Assembly (NCBI GenBank): GCA_030704615.1
Contig: JAKLZA010000015.1
Span: forward strand, 1-25,000
Source of the DNA: Takakia lepidozioides
Taxonomy: Eukaryota; Streptophyta; Takakiopsida; Takakiales; Takakiaceae
DNA length: 25,000 nucleotides
Reading direction: 5' to 3'
Notes under the pieces: model-generated
What the model saw: only the letters and a program-made list of their open reading frames with translations
Database searches by the model: none
Told to the model about the DNA's origin: nothing
Shown: positions 8,871 to 17,763 of the stretch, in pieces
How positions within the stretch are numbered: position 1 is the stretch's first letter
Layout: each line of letters opens with the position of its first letter
Made by a program: the position numbers and the translations under genes

Positions 8871-9021
8871 GGGTGTACATACACCCGATTTCTGACAATC
8901 CAAGCAAACACATTTGTAAGCTTTTGCCTTCCTTATGCTTCATTTCAACACCGAATCAGATTTGTAAGTGGTATGGTTGTATACCAAATTTCGACGAGAT
9001 CCTAGCAATCAGCTTTGTAAG
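8871..9021 (+). repeat. Diverged tandem repeat, about 50 bp unit
   Basis: Units at 8871-8920 and 8970-9021 align along their length: GGGTGTACATACACC against GGTATGGTTGTATACC, then ATTTC-GA-ATCC-AGCAA and a shared end TTTGTAAG. A partial third unit (8939-8968) also ends in TTTGTAAG. Each full unit starts with a small inverted repeat (GGGTGTACATACACCC; GGTAT...ATACC). No gene is recognised. Confidence 0.55.
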
Positions 9022-9462
9022 CGGTTTCTCTAGTTTGCAGAGGTTGCAGAAACTTTTCAAACTTTTCAAACTGCCAAAAAGGTTTAGGGGAACATGTTTC
9101 AACAGTCAATTTTTACAGTTATCAGCTTTTTGTCAGTTGTGAATAAAAAGGTGGCCCGAGGTGCAGATTTTGTGAAAAATCTTACTGGTTAGTGTAGGAG
9201 TGATGAGTGACTCACTTTGGTTAGCGAACTAAACCATGTTGGGGCCTTGAGCAAATTCATCCTTATCCGCAAGACTTGCACGTGCTCAAGAGCTCCCCTT
9301 TTCTAAGGAGTAGTATTTGTTTAATATTCTTCGAGTCCAAATGTTGGAGCACGCTCATCAATGAATGTTTTGGAATGAAACTCTTTCGAAGTACAAATTG
9401 TGATGGAGCAGAACAATGTTACAAAGTTGAAGCCGTAATGTTGACAGACTCCATGATCACCA

Positions 9463-9570
9463 GTCAAGTGGATGGACCAAAAGTCTGAAGATTCTCTCTC
9501 TCTCTCAAGTCTGATGGTCAAGTGGATGGACCAAAAGTCTGGAGATTCTCTCTCTCTCTCAAGTCTGATG
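9463..9570 (+). repeat. Perfect-length tandem duplication, 54 bp x 2
   Basis: Units 9463-9516 and 9517-9570 start GTCAAGTGGATGGACCAAAA and end CTCAAGTCTGATG, with a single substitution (CTGAAGAT against CTGGAGAT). Each contains a (TC)n run. The near-identity shows a recent duplication. Confidence 0.9.
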
Positions 9571-10640
9571 GTCCTGTTTTCTCTCAACAGTCACAAGTGG
9601 GTAGAGAGAGACGGTGAGAAAAGTGGGTAGTAAGCTGGTCAAGTTGCCTCTCCTTTTCTGACAAAAAGCGGCAGCAACCTCACGAGCTGACAGGGAAACT
9701 GATGGCCCAGCACAATGCTGCAGCCTGCCACCGCCACTCAGCAGTGCCAGCCCGCGTGCAAACTCTTTTGTCGAATTCCCAGCTTGCTGTGAACATGTAC
9801 AGGATTTGGGGCGGAAAGGGCGGTGAAGCTGAGGCCTGCATACACCGGGACAAGATTAAAAGATTTGCGGGGGCCCAACTTTGAGTTCCGTCGTCAACAT
9901 CTTCCGAGACCCCCGGTCTCTCATCCTACTTGGCTGGCCAGCAGGGAGTTGATCCTGTAGGACGTACTGTGCGTGAAGATAGACATGTGCAGCGCGGTCC
10001 CACTTATTTAGAGGTTCCAAACCTGGAGATCCTCATCCAACACCTTCCAACTTGGAAAGATCCCTTGCCGGAGCTGATTCCATATGAACGTCGAGTGAAG
10101 TGCCTTAACATTCTGATTTGGGGAAACTGTTGGACAGCAAAATCGCTGCATCGGACAAAGATCAGGCCAAAGTCCACGTCTTTTACTAACTCTGGAATGG
10201 TCCTATGTAACGCCAAGGAAGGAAGTATCAAACTAGGGGCTGGTAAGCCGCCAACTTTTTGAGTGGATGAGTTGTGGGACAGGCCATAAATAAGTATCGC
10301 AATCAAATGGCCCCATGTTCTGTACATGCGGTGGAGAAACAGGTTGAAAAGACACTCAACATCTCTGGACCTTGGCTTTCAAAACCTGAGGCCCCAACTC
10401 GCTGGGCCCACGGAAGTAAAGACAAGCTAACATGGGAGGGCACCCACACCACTCAAGACGACACCTCTGCACGAGCTCGGTGCACCTTTATCAGGGCAAT
10501 CCCTCTTGTTTTTCCTGTGTCAATCCCACTTGTGTCTTGGGGCGCCCGTTCAAGATTGAGGAGTTGTTTTGCTTGTAGCTCCTTTGGGGTCACCAAAGGT
10601 CTCAGCCCAAAAATTCACTTACAATTTTGATCCATAGAAT
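9571..10640. other. Spacer with open frames of no recognised family
   Basis: Plus frames 9702-9884, 9930-10262 and 10274-10630 are open but show no motif, no shared frame and no convincing splice sites linking them. A decayed gene is possible. I cannot support a function. Confidence 0.35.
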
Positions 10641-10991
10641 CTACAAATCTGTAACAGTGGATGTGAGGTTTTTTCCAGTTGAAATCCGATGGGATCCGTT
10701 GGGTTTCGATAGGATCCGATGGGATTCTGTCTAAACCAGTGTTGATCTGGTATTGGAAAGGGCCCGGTCTTTTACTTGGGCCGATAGCAGGATATAGGTG
10801 AACTAGGGCTTGGGAAAAAGGGCTCCGACCTGATCAGTCTGGTATTATGGTTTAGGGTCCATTGTATGTGGTATCAATGCTATGTTGTTGGTGCTTGTCT
10901 TATGTAGCAGATTCTGCTCATGTGCATGCTTTCATCAGTTGTTCTGGTGTTTTTTTCTCTGAATTTGAGCCTTTTTGGATAGGGGAGGTCA
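10641..10991. other. Spacer with a short GGATCCGATGGGAT-type repeat
   Basis: Around 10685-10728 the phrases GATGGGATCCG, GATAGGATCCG and GATGGGATTC follow each other. Nothing else was recognised. Confidence 0.35.
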
Positions 10992-11359
10992 GTATGTATC
11001 AGTGTTGGGCTGTTATTTGAATTTCTCTCTAATACCCGGCGGTTACCTATCCGGTTATATATATATATGACCGGCGGAGGTGAAAAAATGAAGTAACCGG
11101 TCCAGTTAGGAACCGGCGGAGGTCATGCATTCAAATATCCGAGCAAAAAACCTCTTAAAGAACCGCCCAATACCCGCGGTTATTTGATAAAAACCGCCGG
11201 TTATTTGAGGTTTTTGCAAGTAACCGTAACCGCTGAGGTTATATTTAGCCATAAAAAATTTAATAACCGCAACCGCGGTTAATAGTTTCCTAAAATTTGA
11301 AACAACCGGAACCGCCGGTTATGAAAAAAATCAAATAACCGCCCAACACTGGTATGTAT
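10992..11359 (+). mobile_element. Non-autonomous hAT-type MITE, 352 bp, with 8-bp target duplication
   Basis: The element runs 11000-11351. Its ends are inverted: CAGTGTTGGGCTGTTATTTG at the left, and the complement of CAAATAACCGCCCAACACTG at the right, with one mismatch. It is flanked by identical 8-base GTATGTAT at 10992-10999 and 11352-11359. CAGNG termini plus an 8-bp target duplication are diagnostic of the hAT superfamily. The interior has no transposase frame and carries about ten AACCG/CGGTT motifs in both orientations, including AACCGCGGTTA and AACCGCCGGTTA. This resembles the subterminal repeats to which hAT transposases bind. It would need a transposase supplied from elsewhere. Confidence 0.9.
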
Positions 11360-11830
11360 ACCAGCTGGTATTAGTTGATATTTCTTAGATTGATACCAGT
11401 GGACAAGATGGATGGTTGTACTGCCAAAATTTCTATAAAATTAATTTGAAAACCATTGTGTTAGAATTTGTAAGTTTGTTTTTTCCTTACCTAATAAAAT
11501 CTTGTAAGGTTATTTTTTCCTTACCTTAATAAAATTTCCAGGGCCACTGTCCCCTGTTCTGTTTAAATAAAGTTGGAGCAGGGCCTCAGTCCCATTTCTC
11601 AAAAAACAAAAAAAACAAATGAAAACAAAATTGATTTCTAATAATCTTTCACTTGCTCACACATCATTTTGGGTCTACATAACCGCGGTTAAAAGCTAAC
11701 CACCGACCATAATGGTCACTTGGGCGTCTAGGGGTCAAAGGTCCACAGCTTCCAATTGGTAACGTATTGATAGCATCACTCAAAACCACCTCCTTCACCC
11801 AGAAAAGTAGCCTGCATGGTTTAGTTATTT
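11360..11830. other. Spacer with duplications and two short-element copies
   Basis: A 34-base direct duplication lies at about 11470-11538 (GTAAG, TTTTTTCCTTACC, TAATAAAAT in each copy). Two tandem copies of the short element follow, at 11540-11570 (AGGGCCACTGTCCCCTG) and 11580-11620 (AGGGCCTCAGTCCC, then A-rich tail). No gene. Confidence 0.5.
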
Positions 11831-12257
11831 TGCAGATTCTTGGACCCGCAGCCTATATGGTTGGTGGCTAGGGAGGCAAGCTTTGAGCTCAATTTTGTGA
11901 ATGCCACACATGCATGCTGGAGGCACCGAAATGAAGATGATGAATGTGTACTGGCAGACAATGTTTGGATCACCAGTTTGAGTGAGAGGCAGTCAGGATG
12001 CTTTTCAATCACGGAGACAAGTGCCAGGAAATTAAGAAAGAGGGTGTAAATAACCGATGTTGACAGAGACCTCATTCAATGTTAGATTTTCTGGAGTATT
12101 TGCCCATTTGATAAGAGCAGTGGATCAGACAGCGCCCCTCATGAGTCTCCTTCCTTTGGAGATGAAGGCTACAGAACCTATAGAACTATACAAGTCCTTG
12201 GGCAAAAAGCTTCCAAGTCTGCTATACAGAGTTCAGATCCAGACCTCAGATACATGA
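11830..12257 (+). other. Possible exon or decayed coding sequence, unidentified
   Basis: After a good 3' splice-like site (TATTTTGCAG ending at 11835) one frame is open to 12049 and reads protein-like: DPQPIWLVAREASFELNFVN, then ATHACWRHRNEDDECVLADN, ending ETSARKLRKRV, stop. A second frame, 12057-12257, follows directly (SFNVRFSGVFAHLIRAVDQT, then LYKSLGKKLPSLLYRVQI). Both have natural composition, but there is no ATG start for the first, no linking splice pair was found and no family is recognised. They may be two pieces of a frameshifted gene. Confidence 0.3.
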
Positions 12258-12954
12258 CAATCACGAAACTGATACTTGTAGTTGTAGTTGTTTCTTACAT
12301 GTAGAGCCAGTTGGAAAAGATGTGGCGTATAGCATCAGGGTCAGAAATTCATACGATACATATATCCTTGCAAAATTTCTCCTGGGCATTAGAATCCAAC
12401 GTCCATCAACGTAAGGGCAGAACCCTTGGAAGGGAGCAAATAATAATTTCAATCTAGACTATTCCATAGGAACCAGAAAATTCATGGGAGCTACAGCAAC
12501 ACAGCACCACTGAGATATTAGTACAGGGATGAGATCCTCATCACACTAGAGAATGGGTGCATGAAGGTGGGAATAGAGCCAGCCCACCCAAATCCAACAC
12601 CTACACATGTTGATTCCAAGCAAACTAGCTACACTTGCCCTCTGAAAGAATACTTCCACCAACAGACGTTTTCTCTGTTTAGTGTGTCAGACATGCTTTC
12701 CCATAAACAAGCACACTTCACATAATGATAAATATCACATTGCACAAAAAACAATTTTGGGCTTTGCTTAACATACATGACCTAGCCAAACCTTGTGCTA
12801 CGGAGGTTGATATGTTGATATGCATGAACAACTGTGAGCATCTAGTCAGTCATGCCAATATGGATATCAATGCTCAGTAAGAACTAAAGATCGTCCCGAT
12901 GGAGGAAAATAGCTGCATCTACAATCAGCGCATCCAGAGAGCAACAAAAACCTA
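12258..12954. other. Spacer
   Basis: No gene, repeat or structural motif was recognised. Confidence 0.4.
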
Positions 12955-13407
12955 ATGCTGCATTTTGAAGAAACCGTTCACTTTGTACTTACAGCCTTCT
13001 CCTTCCCCTTCTGGTTTTCACTAGTATGTCAGGTTGATCACTCACAAGTGTCTCATAGCTTGCTAACAAGTCTTGACATCAATCAATTTTTGCAGTTCCT
13101 TACAAGACTTCCGAATGGCCTTGACTTGAAATGCAGTTTATTTTGCAGCTGATGTGCAAATACTGTGTCATTTCGTCAGGGAGGTTCGTCAGGAATTGTG
13201 CCTGCAAGCGAGCTTAGCCTAAGCATTTATGAATCTAATTTTCTCCTTACTAACTCTATTGATGACCCGGCCATGGCTATCCTGATTAGCTTCTTGCAGA
13301 TGGTTGGAAATGTTGACCCTTACCCATCAACCTGGAATGGATTGATATTTGGCTTCCTACAAGAACCATACCCAGCATGTGTACTGATTAAGAACATCCT
13401 GGACTGA
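12955..13407 (+). other. Open frame interrupted by one stop, unidentified
   Basis: A single plus frame runs from 12955 to 13407 broken only by TGA at 13150-13152. The second half reads ASELSLSIYESNFLLTNSID and DPAMAILISFLQMVGNVDPY, then PSTWNGLIFGFLQEPYPACV. The WNGLIFGFLQE piece is faintly like a PPR helix (W-x-LI-GF-Q), but neighbouring PPR landmarks are missing, so I do not call it. It may be a decayed gene or chance. Confidence 0.25.
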
Positions 13408-14499
13408 CATTTTTGCGCTGTTGCAAGTACAATACTATGCACACCATACACAGTACTCAGTGTACTCACAGACTCTCAACTATTGCATCTGGGGCCATAA
13501 TCCAGTTTGCAAGCTGAGAGTCTGCCGCAGATCTATGGAAGATGCTAGACATCTTCAGGACTGCAATCACCACACAATGGAGTCCCTCCATAGGTGCCAA
13601 GTGAATGTTGGGCAAGACCATGTCACCAAGCAACTGGACTCAACTGTATCCTGATGAGATCTGAACTAGGCTTAATCGACTAAAACAATGGAAATACTAC
13701 AGCCAAGAGACTCAGTACAAGCTTTAACAGGCAGTAAACCAGACTTGTGCAGGTCTCCCAACACCCAAGAAAAAACCCAGTATGTGTGTGATTCACTAAT
13801 TGTGGAGGGAGGGTGCATAGGTATCGTAGGATGCGCTCATTGCGGGAGAGAATGATGCGGCAAAGAAGGCCAGTTTTGAGAAAGCACGCTCCGCCTTGAG
13901 AACGACTACGTCCACAAGTGGGGCCCCGGCGGATCCAAGGGTTTTATCAACCTGGTTTGAACCTTGAGGCCTCAAGGACACGTGCTAATGGTTTTTCAGG
14001 TTGTTTAAGTCTGGCCATGCAGGCTCCTGCATACGGTTACAGGAGAAATGTTCCCTTATGCCAGTGGCTTTAGGCTTGATGGGAAGTCTAAAGTCTGTGA
14101 GTATGGAAACAACGAGTAGGCAGATGGCAAACTTGTTGACAGCCCTGCAGTGAACCCTACAGATGTCGGGGGCCAATAATTGTCTCATTTCCTAGGGATT
14201 TCTTCAAATCTCCAATGCACTCATCTGCACACATCCCAAGACAACACGTATTTTACTTCACTCTGACTTGAATGCACCAGTCCATGCAGCTCTATTAAAC
14301 CTTACTGTAATCACTTTCGTCCCTCAAAACTACCCAGTGGTCCTATACTACTGAGAAACTGACTCAAATTGCACCCACACATTCAAAGAGTCACACAGAT
14401 TATGTCAGATCACATCCAGCTTTCCATACTAAGAATGAACAGGCTATTCAGGTGCTTACCTGTTTGAGATCATAAAAGACAGACATCTGAGTCCTACAG
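13408..14499. other. Spacer
   Basis: No gene was recognised. A B-box-like GGTTCAAACC lies on the minus strand at about 13951-13960 without an A box at the right distance. Confidence 0.35.
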
Positions 14500-15277
14500 A
14501 GTCAAACCCAGCCACCATCCCTACCAACAGGCAGAGAACTGGAACAATAACCACGGGTAAAAACGTGGTGGCAATCTGTGTCTTTCCAGCACAACCCGTA
14601 TTTCGTGCAAGGGAACATCACGGATTCAGCCCTTCTATTATAATATACCACACAAGGCTTTGGCAGTGCCAACGAGTGAGCACTACCCCTCATGAGTGTC
14701 TCCAGGAGATCAACCACATCACATCCCACCTGGCAAGGGCTACACTAGCAGTCCAACATTAATTCTCTTGTATGATGTTAATTCTCTTGTATTCCCTGCC
14801 ATTGTCATTTTTCCTCCTCCCTCCCTACCTCCCTGGCTCTTGCAAATACTCAGATGGAGCAAGGATGGACATACCTCTGCGGTGGGTGTACATGTCAATG
14901 TTATTAGGCATGTCATAATTTATCACATGTGCTACATCCTGCACAGTTTTCACCAGTAATTCAGGCACATAAACTTAGCACTTGTGGCTGAAGACAACTT
15001 TGCAGCCAACAGAATTGGACAAGTTATACAATCAGCCAACATGCCCCAAGAGATTTTTGTCGAGGACAGCTCAGTCAAAAAGCGAGTAATACATATTTAT
15101 TCAACAGACTATAAACTTGAACACTTTCAAAACTAAGCACAGCAAGCCTTGATTGTGAGCCACAGGCAAGGGGAGTTGCTTGCTCGGAGAATGACTTACC
15201 TGGATATCAATGCCACCATTAACATCTGTTCCTACAAGGCAATTAAAACGTTTGTTCCCGAAGCCGTCGAAGCTGAT
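14500..15277 (-). pseudogene. Prp28/DDX23/RH21-like DEAD-box RNA helicase, C-terminal domain fragment
   Basis: Two minus-strand exons join in phase. Exon 15277-15200 (78 bases) follows TTTCTGTATGTGCAG and ends at GGTAAGTC; it encodes ISFDGFGNKRFNCLV then GTDVNGGIDIQ. Exon 14938-14875 follows GTGCAG and ends at GGTATGTC; it encodes [20 protein letters not shown]. Together they are the helicase C-terminal RecA domain around motif V, matching the U5 snRNP helicase Prp28 family (human DDX23, plant RH21), where the text is usually [21 protein letters not shown]. Motif V is altered here: the AGRG arginine and one residue are missing. Motif VI (HRIGRTGRAG) is not continued after HRR. Weak similarity to the following segment (DVVDLLETLMRGS) occurs near 14700. 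DEAD box, motif I and the rest of the ATPase domain are absent. It is probably a gene relic; catalytic activity is not expected. Confidence 0.65.
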
Positions 15278-15328
15278 CTGCACATACAGAAAAGCACATT
15301 TCCATGACCAGAATTCACCTACTCGCCA

Positions 15329-15724
15329 TCAAACTGTAACAACAAGTAATCTGCCCTCAGAACACTTCCAAGAAGCAAATACAAGGCGGGTGTCCCAATC
15401 CCAGAAAAAAATACTCCACTGCTCTCCCTTCTGTCCCGGCTGTTGCTCCGAGCGATGATGGCGATCTTTACGATCCATGCTGCTGTGCCTGCTACCCGAA
15501 TCCCTTCGAGGCCTCTCTTTCTTTGATCCTTCGAGGACTATCTTTCTCTGGATTTCTCTTTTAGATGTGTTATGAATGAATGACGTCATCCGAACATGTT
15601 GATCTGTCCATTTGCCACGAGTAGCACTGTGCACAGCTCTTGCAACGTTTCTTGAAAACAGATCCGTGGAAGGGAAGGTCCGAGGTAGACGAGAAGGGCA
15701 TTCAGCGTAGGAAGAAGGGTGCAC
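15329..15724 (-). CDS. Arg/Ser/Lys-rich protein segment, possible first exon of the helicase relic
   Basis: A 131-codon minus frame upstream of the helicase exons contains a charged region SKREIQRKIVLEGSKKERPR, RDSGSRHSSMDRKDRHHR, typical of the RS-like N termini of splicing factors, including the Prp28 helicases. A long N-terminal RS region is known for DDX23, which makes it tempting to see this as the N terminus of the same gene after loss of the central part. Against this, I find no donor site that joins it in frame to the exon at 15277, and its last 30 residues (WSIFFWDWDTRLVFASWKCS) look non-native. It may instead be an unrelated small gene or a chance frame. Confidence 0.35.
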   Translation of the reverse strand: MHPSSYAECPSRLPRTFPSTDLFSRNVARAVHSATRGKWTDQHVRMTSFIHNTSKREIQRKIVLEGSKKERPRRDSGSRHSSMDRKDRHHRSEQQPGQKGEQWSIFFWDWDTRLVFASWKCSEGRLLVVTV

Positions 15725-17763
15725 AGTAGCAGAAATTGTGCTTGTGGGTTGTATTTGAAAGAGTTCTTTTGAGGAGATATGTGAAGGGGGTATCCATCGA
15801 TTGAACAGATGGGTTATCGTGCTGGAGTTGATGCAAGGCCTGACTTGTTGCAGCTCGTCAGTCTAATTTACGCCCCGTTTATGTGAGGAGATTTTTTTCA
15901 CTTTTTCCTGGAATTGACTGTCTTTGTTCATAGGGTCCATCTGGTTTGCAGTTCTCTTGGTCCATTTGGGCCATTTTTCTGTTCAAATTTCGAGACTCTT
16001 TTTTTGAGTTTGAAGGGGGTTCTGCGCATTAATAAACGAAGAACGGCACTGAAGACCAAGAATTATCTTCCTAAGAAGAAGCAGAAGGTAGCAACAAGCA
16101 GCCCTGGTAACTCCTGATAAATATTTCTCCCCTGGCTGTCCTAGCAATCCATAAACTTAGCCTTTCAGTTTTGTTCGCAGATCGGATTCAAGGTTTCAAG
16201 CATCACCTTCGTTCATGCCGAGGAAACAGTCTGCTGGGCACTGCATTTCATTTTGTCGGTCTCAGGGTAGATGTGCCTCTCGAGGTCTCACACCGATCTA
16301 AAAACTAAAAACTTTTTGAACGAGGTAATGAGAAAGAAGTGTCTAGATGCGGGAACTGGACAAAGGTCTAGAACGTTTTTTGAAGCATCCTGCTCTGAGT
16401 TAGCTGGCGCTTCCTAGCTCTAAGGAACTTTTCCCAGGCATTTGATCTGAAGGCAAAAGGAAATTGTGTAATGGAATCCCTCCGTATGTGAGGCGTTATG
16501 CAAGTAGATATTTACAGTTTTGATGCAGCCTTTCCATGTCCAACATGCAATTTGCAAGTTTGTACATGTCTGGAGAGTAATCCGAAACTGAGCATTTAGA
16601 GCAAATCATCTGTCTGGCTGGCATTCTATCAGCCTGACACTCTGGCAGATCTGTAGCAGTGTATGATTACATTGTGTTTGAGAGTGAGCAGGAACCATGG
16701 GCTTGGGGAATGGGAAATTGGAACAAGAGTATGAGAGTTTTCATGATAACTGCTCACATTATGTCCTCTCGCACCCTTCATAATGCAAGATGATGTTCTT
16801 GATGGATGATGGCACAAGGTCAATCATGTTGTTGTCTTTGTCCACACCACATCTTTGGACATCTCAATTGGTTTGCAAGTCATACACAATGAGCAATGGG
16901 TTGGTTTCTAGGAAAAATTGGGTCCTTGGAATACGCACTTGTGAAGTAAGACACCTTGACTATATTCTTATGTTGGTTGAACTCCGACAGAGTAAGGTGG
17001 GGTTGGACTCCAAAGCCATGCCTTCATTTTCTGCCTACAAGGCTCAAGGTATTTCTAATTCTCCATTATTTTAGGCCATGAAAGTGTGAGAACAGGAAAA
17101 CACGGTTTTGAAATTATTGATACCAACATTGATATTATTGTTCTAAGACACTCAAACTAAGATCTCATTTTTTGTTTCTTTTAAGGGGAGAGATGCGCCC
17201 CTTAAAATCATATTACAATGAGTCATTAAAAAATGACAAAAAGGAAAGTTCATTCTTCATCTAAGACTCAAGAAAGATGAAGCAAGAAGATCAAGGGGGA
17301 AAACCAAAAAAGAAGGTATATTAGTAAGGCAAACCGAAATATGTAGGTAAACATCCAACCTTTCACTACACAGTCCAGCAAAGATTGTCATGATGGAGGT
17401 GATCAGCTAAGAAAGGAGTCTGAAAGACATGTATACTGCTCATAATTGAACAAAGATGAAAACATTTTTTTTTTATAGACTATATGGTATTTAAACATAG
17501 TTATTTCAAAGGTTCACAATATGTTTTCCTTGAATAGACTAAGGTGGATGAAGTTGCCCAAACTAGAATAACATTACTTGGTTAAATATAATAAGTGGGC
17601 TAAGTTAGTTTAGTTGTTAACCACTAAATTTATATGTCTCTAAAGATAGACTGAAGACCATCTACAAGACAGCTGAAAGAATGAACCTTTTTTTTCCATA
17701 TAGAATTATGTAGACGTTGTGATGTTGTGATGTTGTGATGTTGTTGTTTGAGTTCAAGAAAAA
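15725..17763. other. Intergenic spacer upstream of the DUF3825-RRM gene
   Basis: No gene was recognised. A short basic frame ends at 16115 (INKRRTALKTKNYLPKKKQK), and a 94-codon frame lies at 16790-17074; neither has a family match. Near 17183-17208 there is an inverted repeat TTTTAAGGGG...CCCCTTAAAA that may be a minus-strand copy of the short GGGC-CTCTCCCC element. Three copies of GTTGTGAT lie at about 17716-17739, just upstream of the gene. The last 600 bases are AT-rich, as expected for leader or promoter DNA. A TATATAG followed by AATTATG near 17698 could be a 3' splice site of a leader intron. Confidence 0.4.

Noticed and set aside
9463-9570. Direct repeats considered as a CRISPR-like array
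   Set aside because: Only two adjoining copies without spacers, in a eukaryotic context; it is a plain tandem duplication.
9930-10630. Consecutive plus open frames that might form a gene
   Set aside because: Different frames, no linking splice sites, no recognisable domain.
13165-13407. WNGLIFGFLQE piece considered as a PPR motif
   Set aside because: The surrounding PPR landmarks (KCG, VF-KM, VTF) are absent in all three frames.
13796-13981. B-box GGTTCAAACC on the minus strand suggesting a third SINE
   Set aside because: No A box at tRNA-like distance and no tail; a 10-base match alone is not enough.
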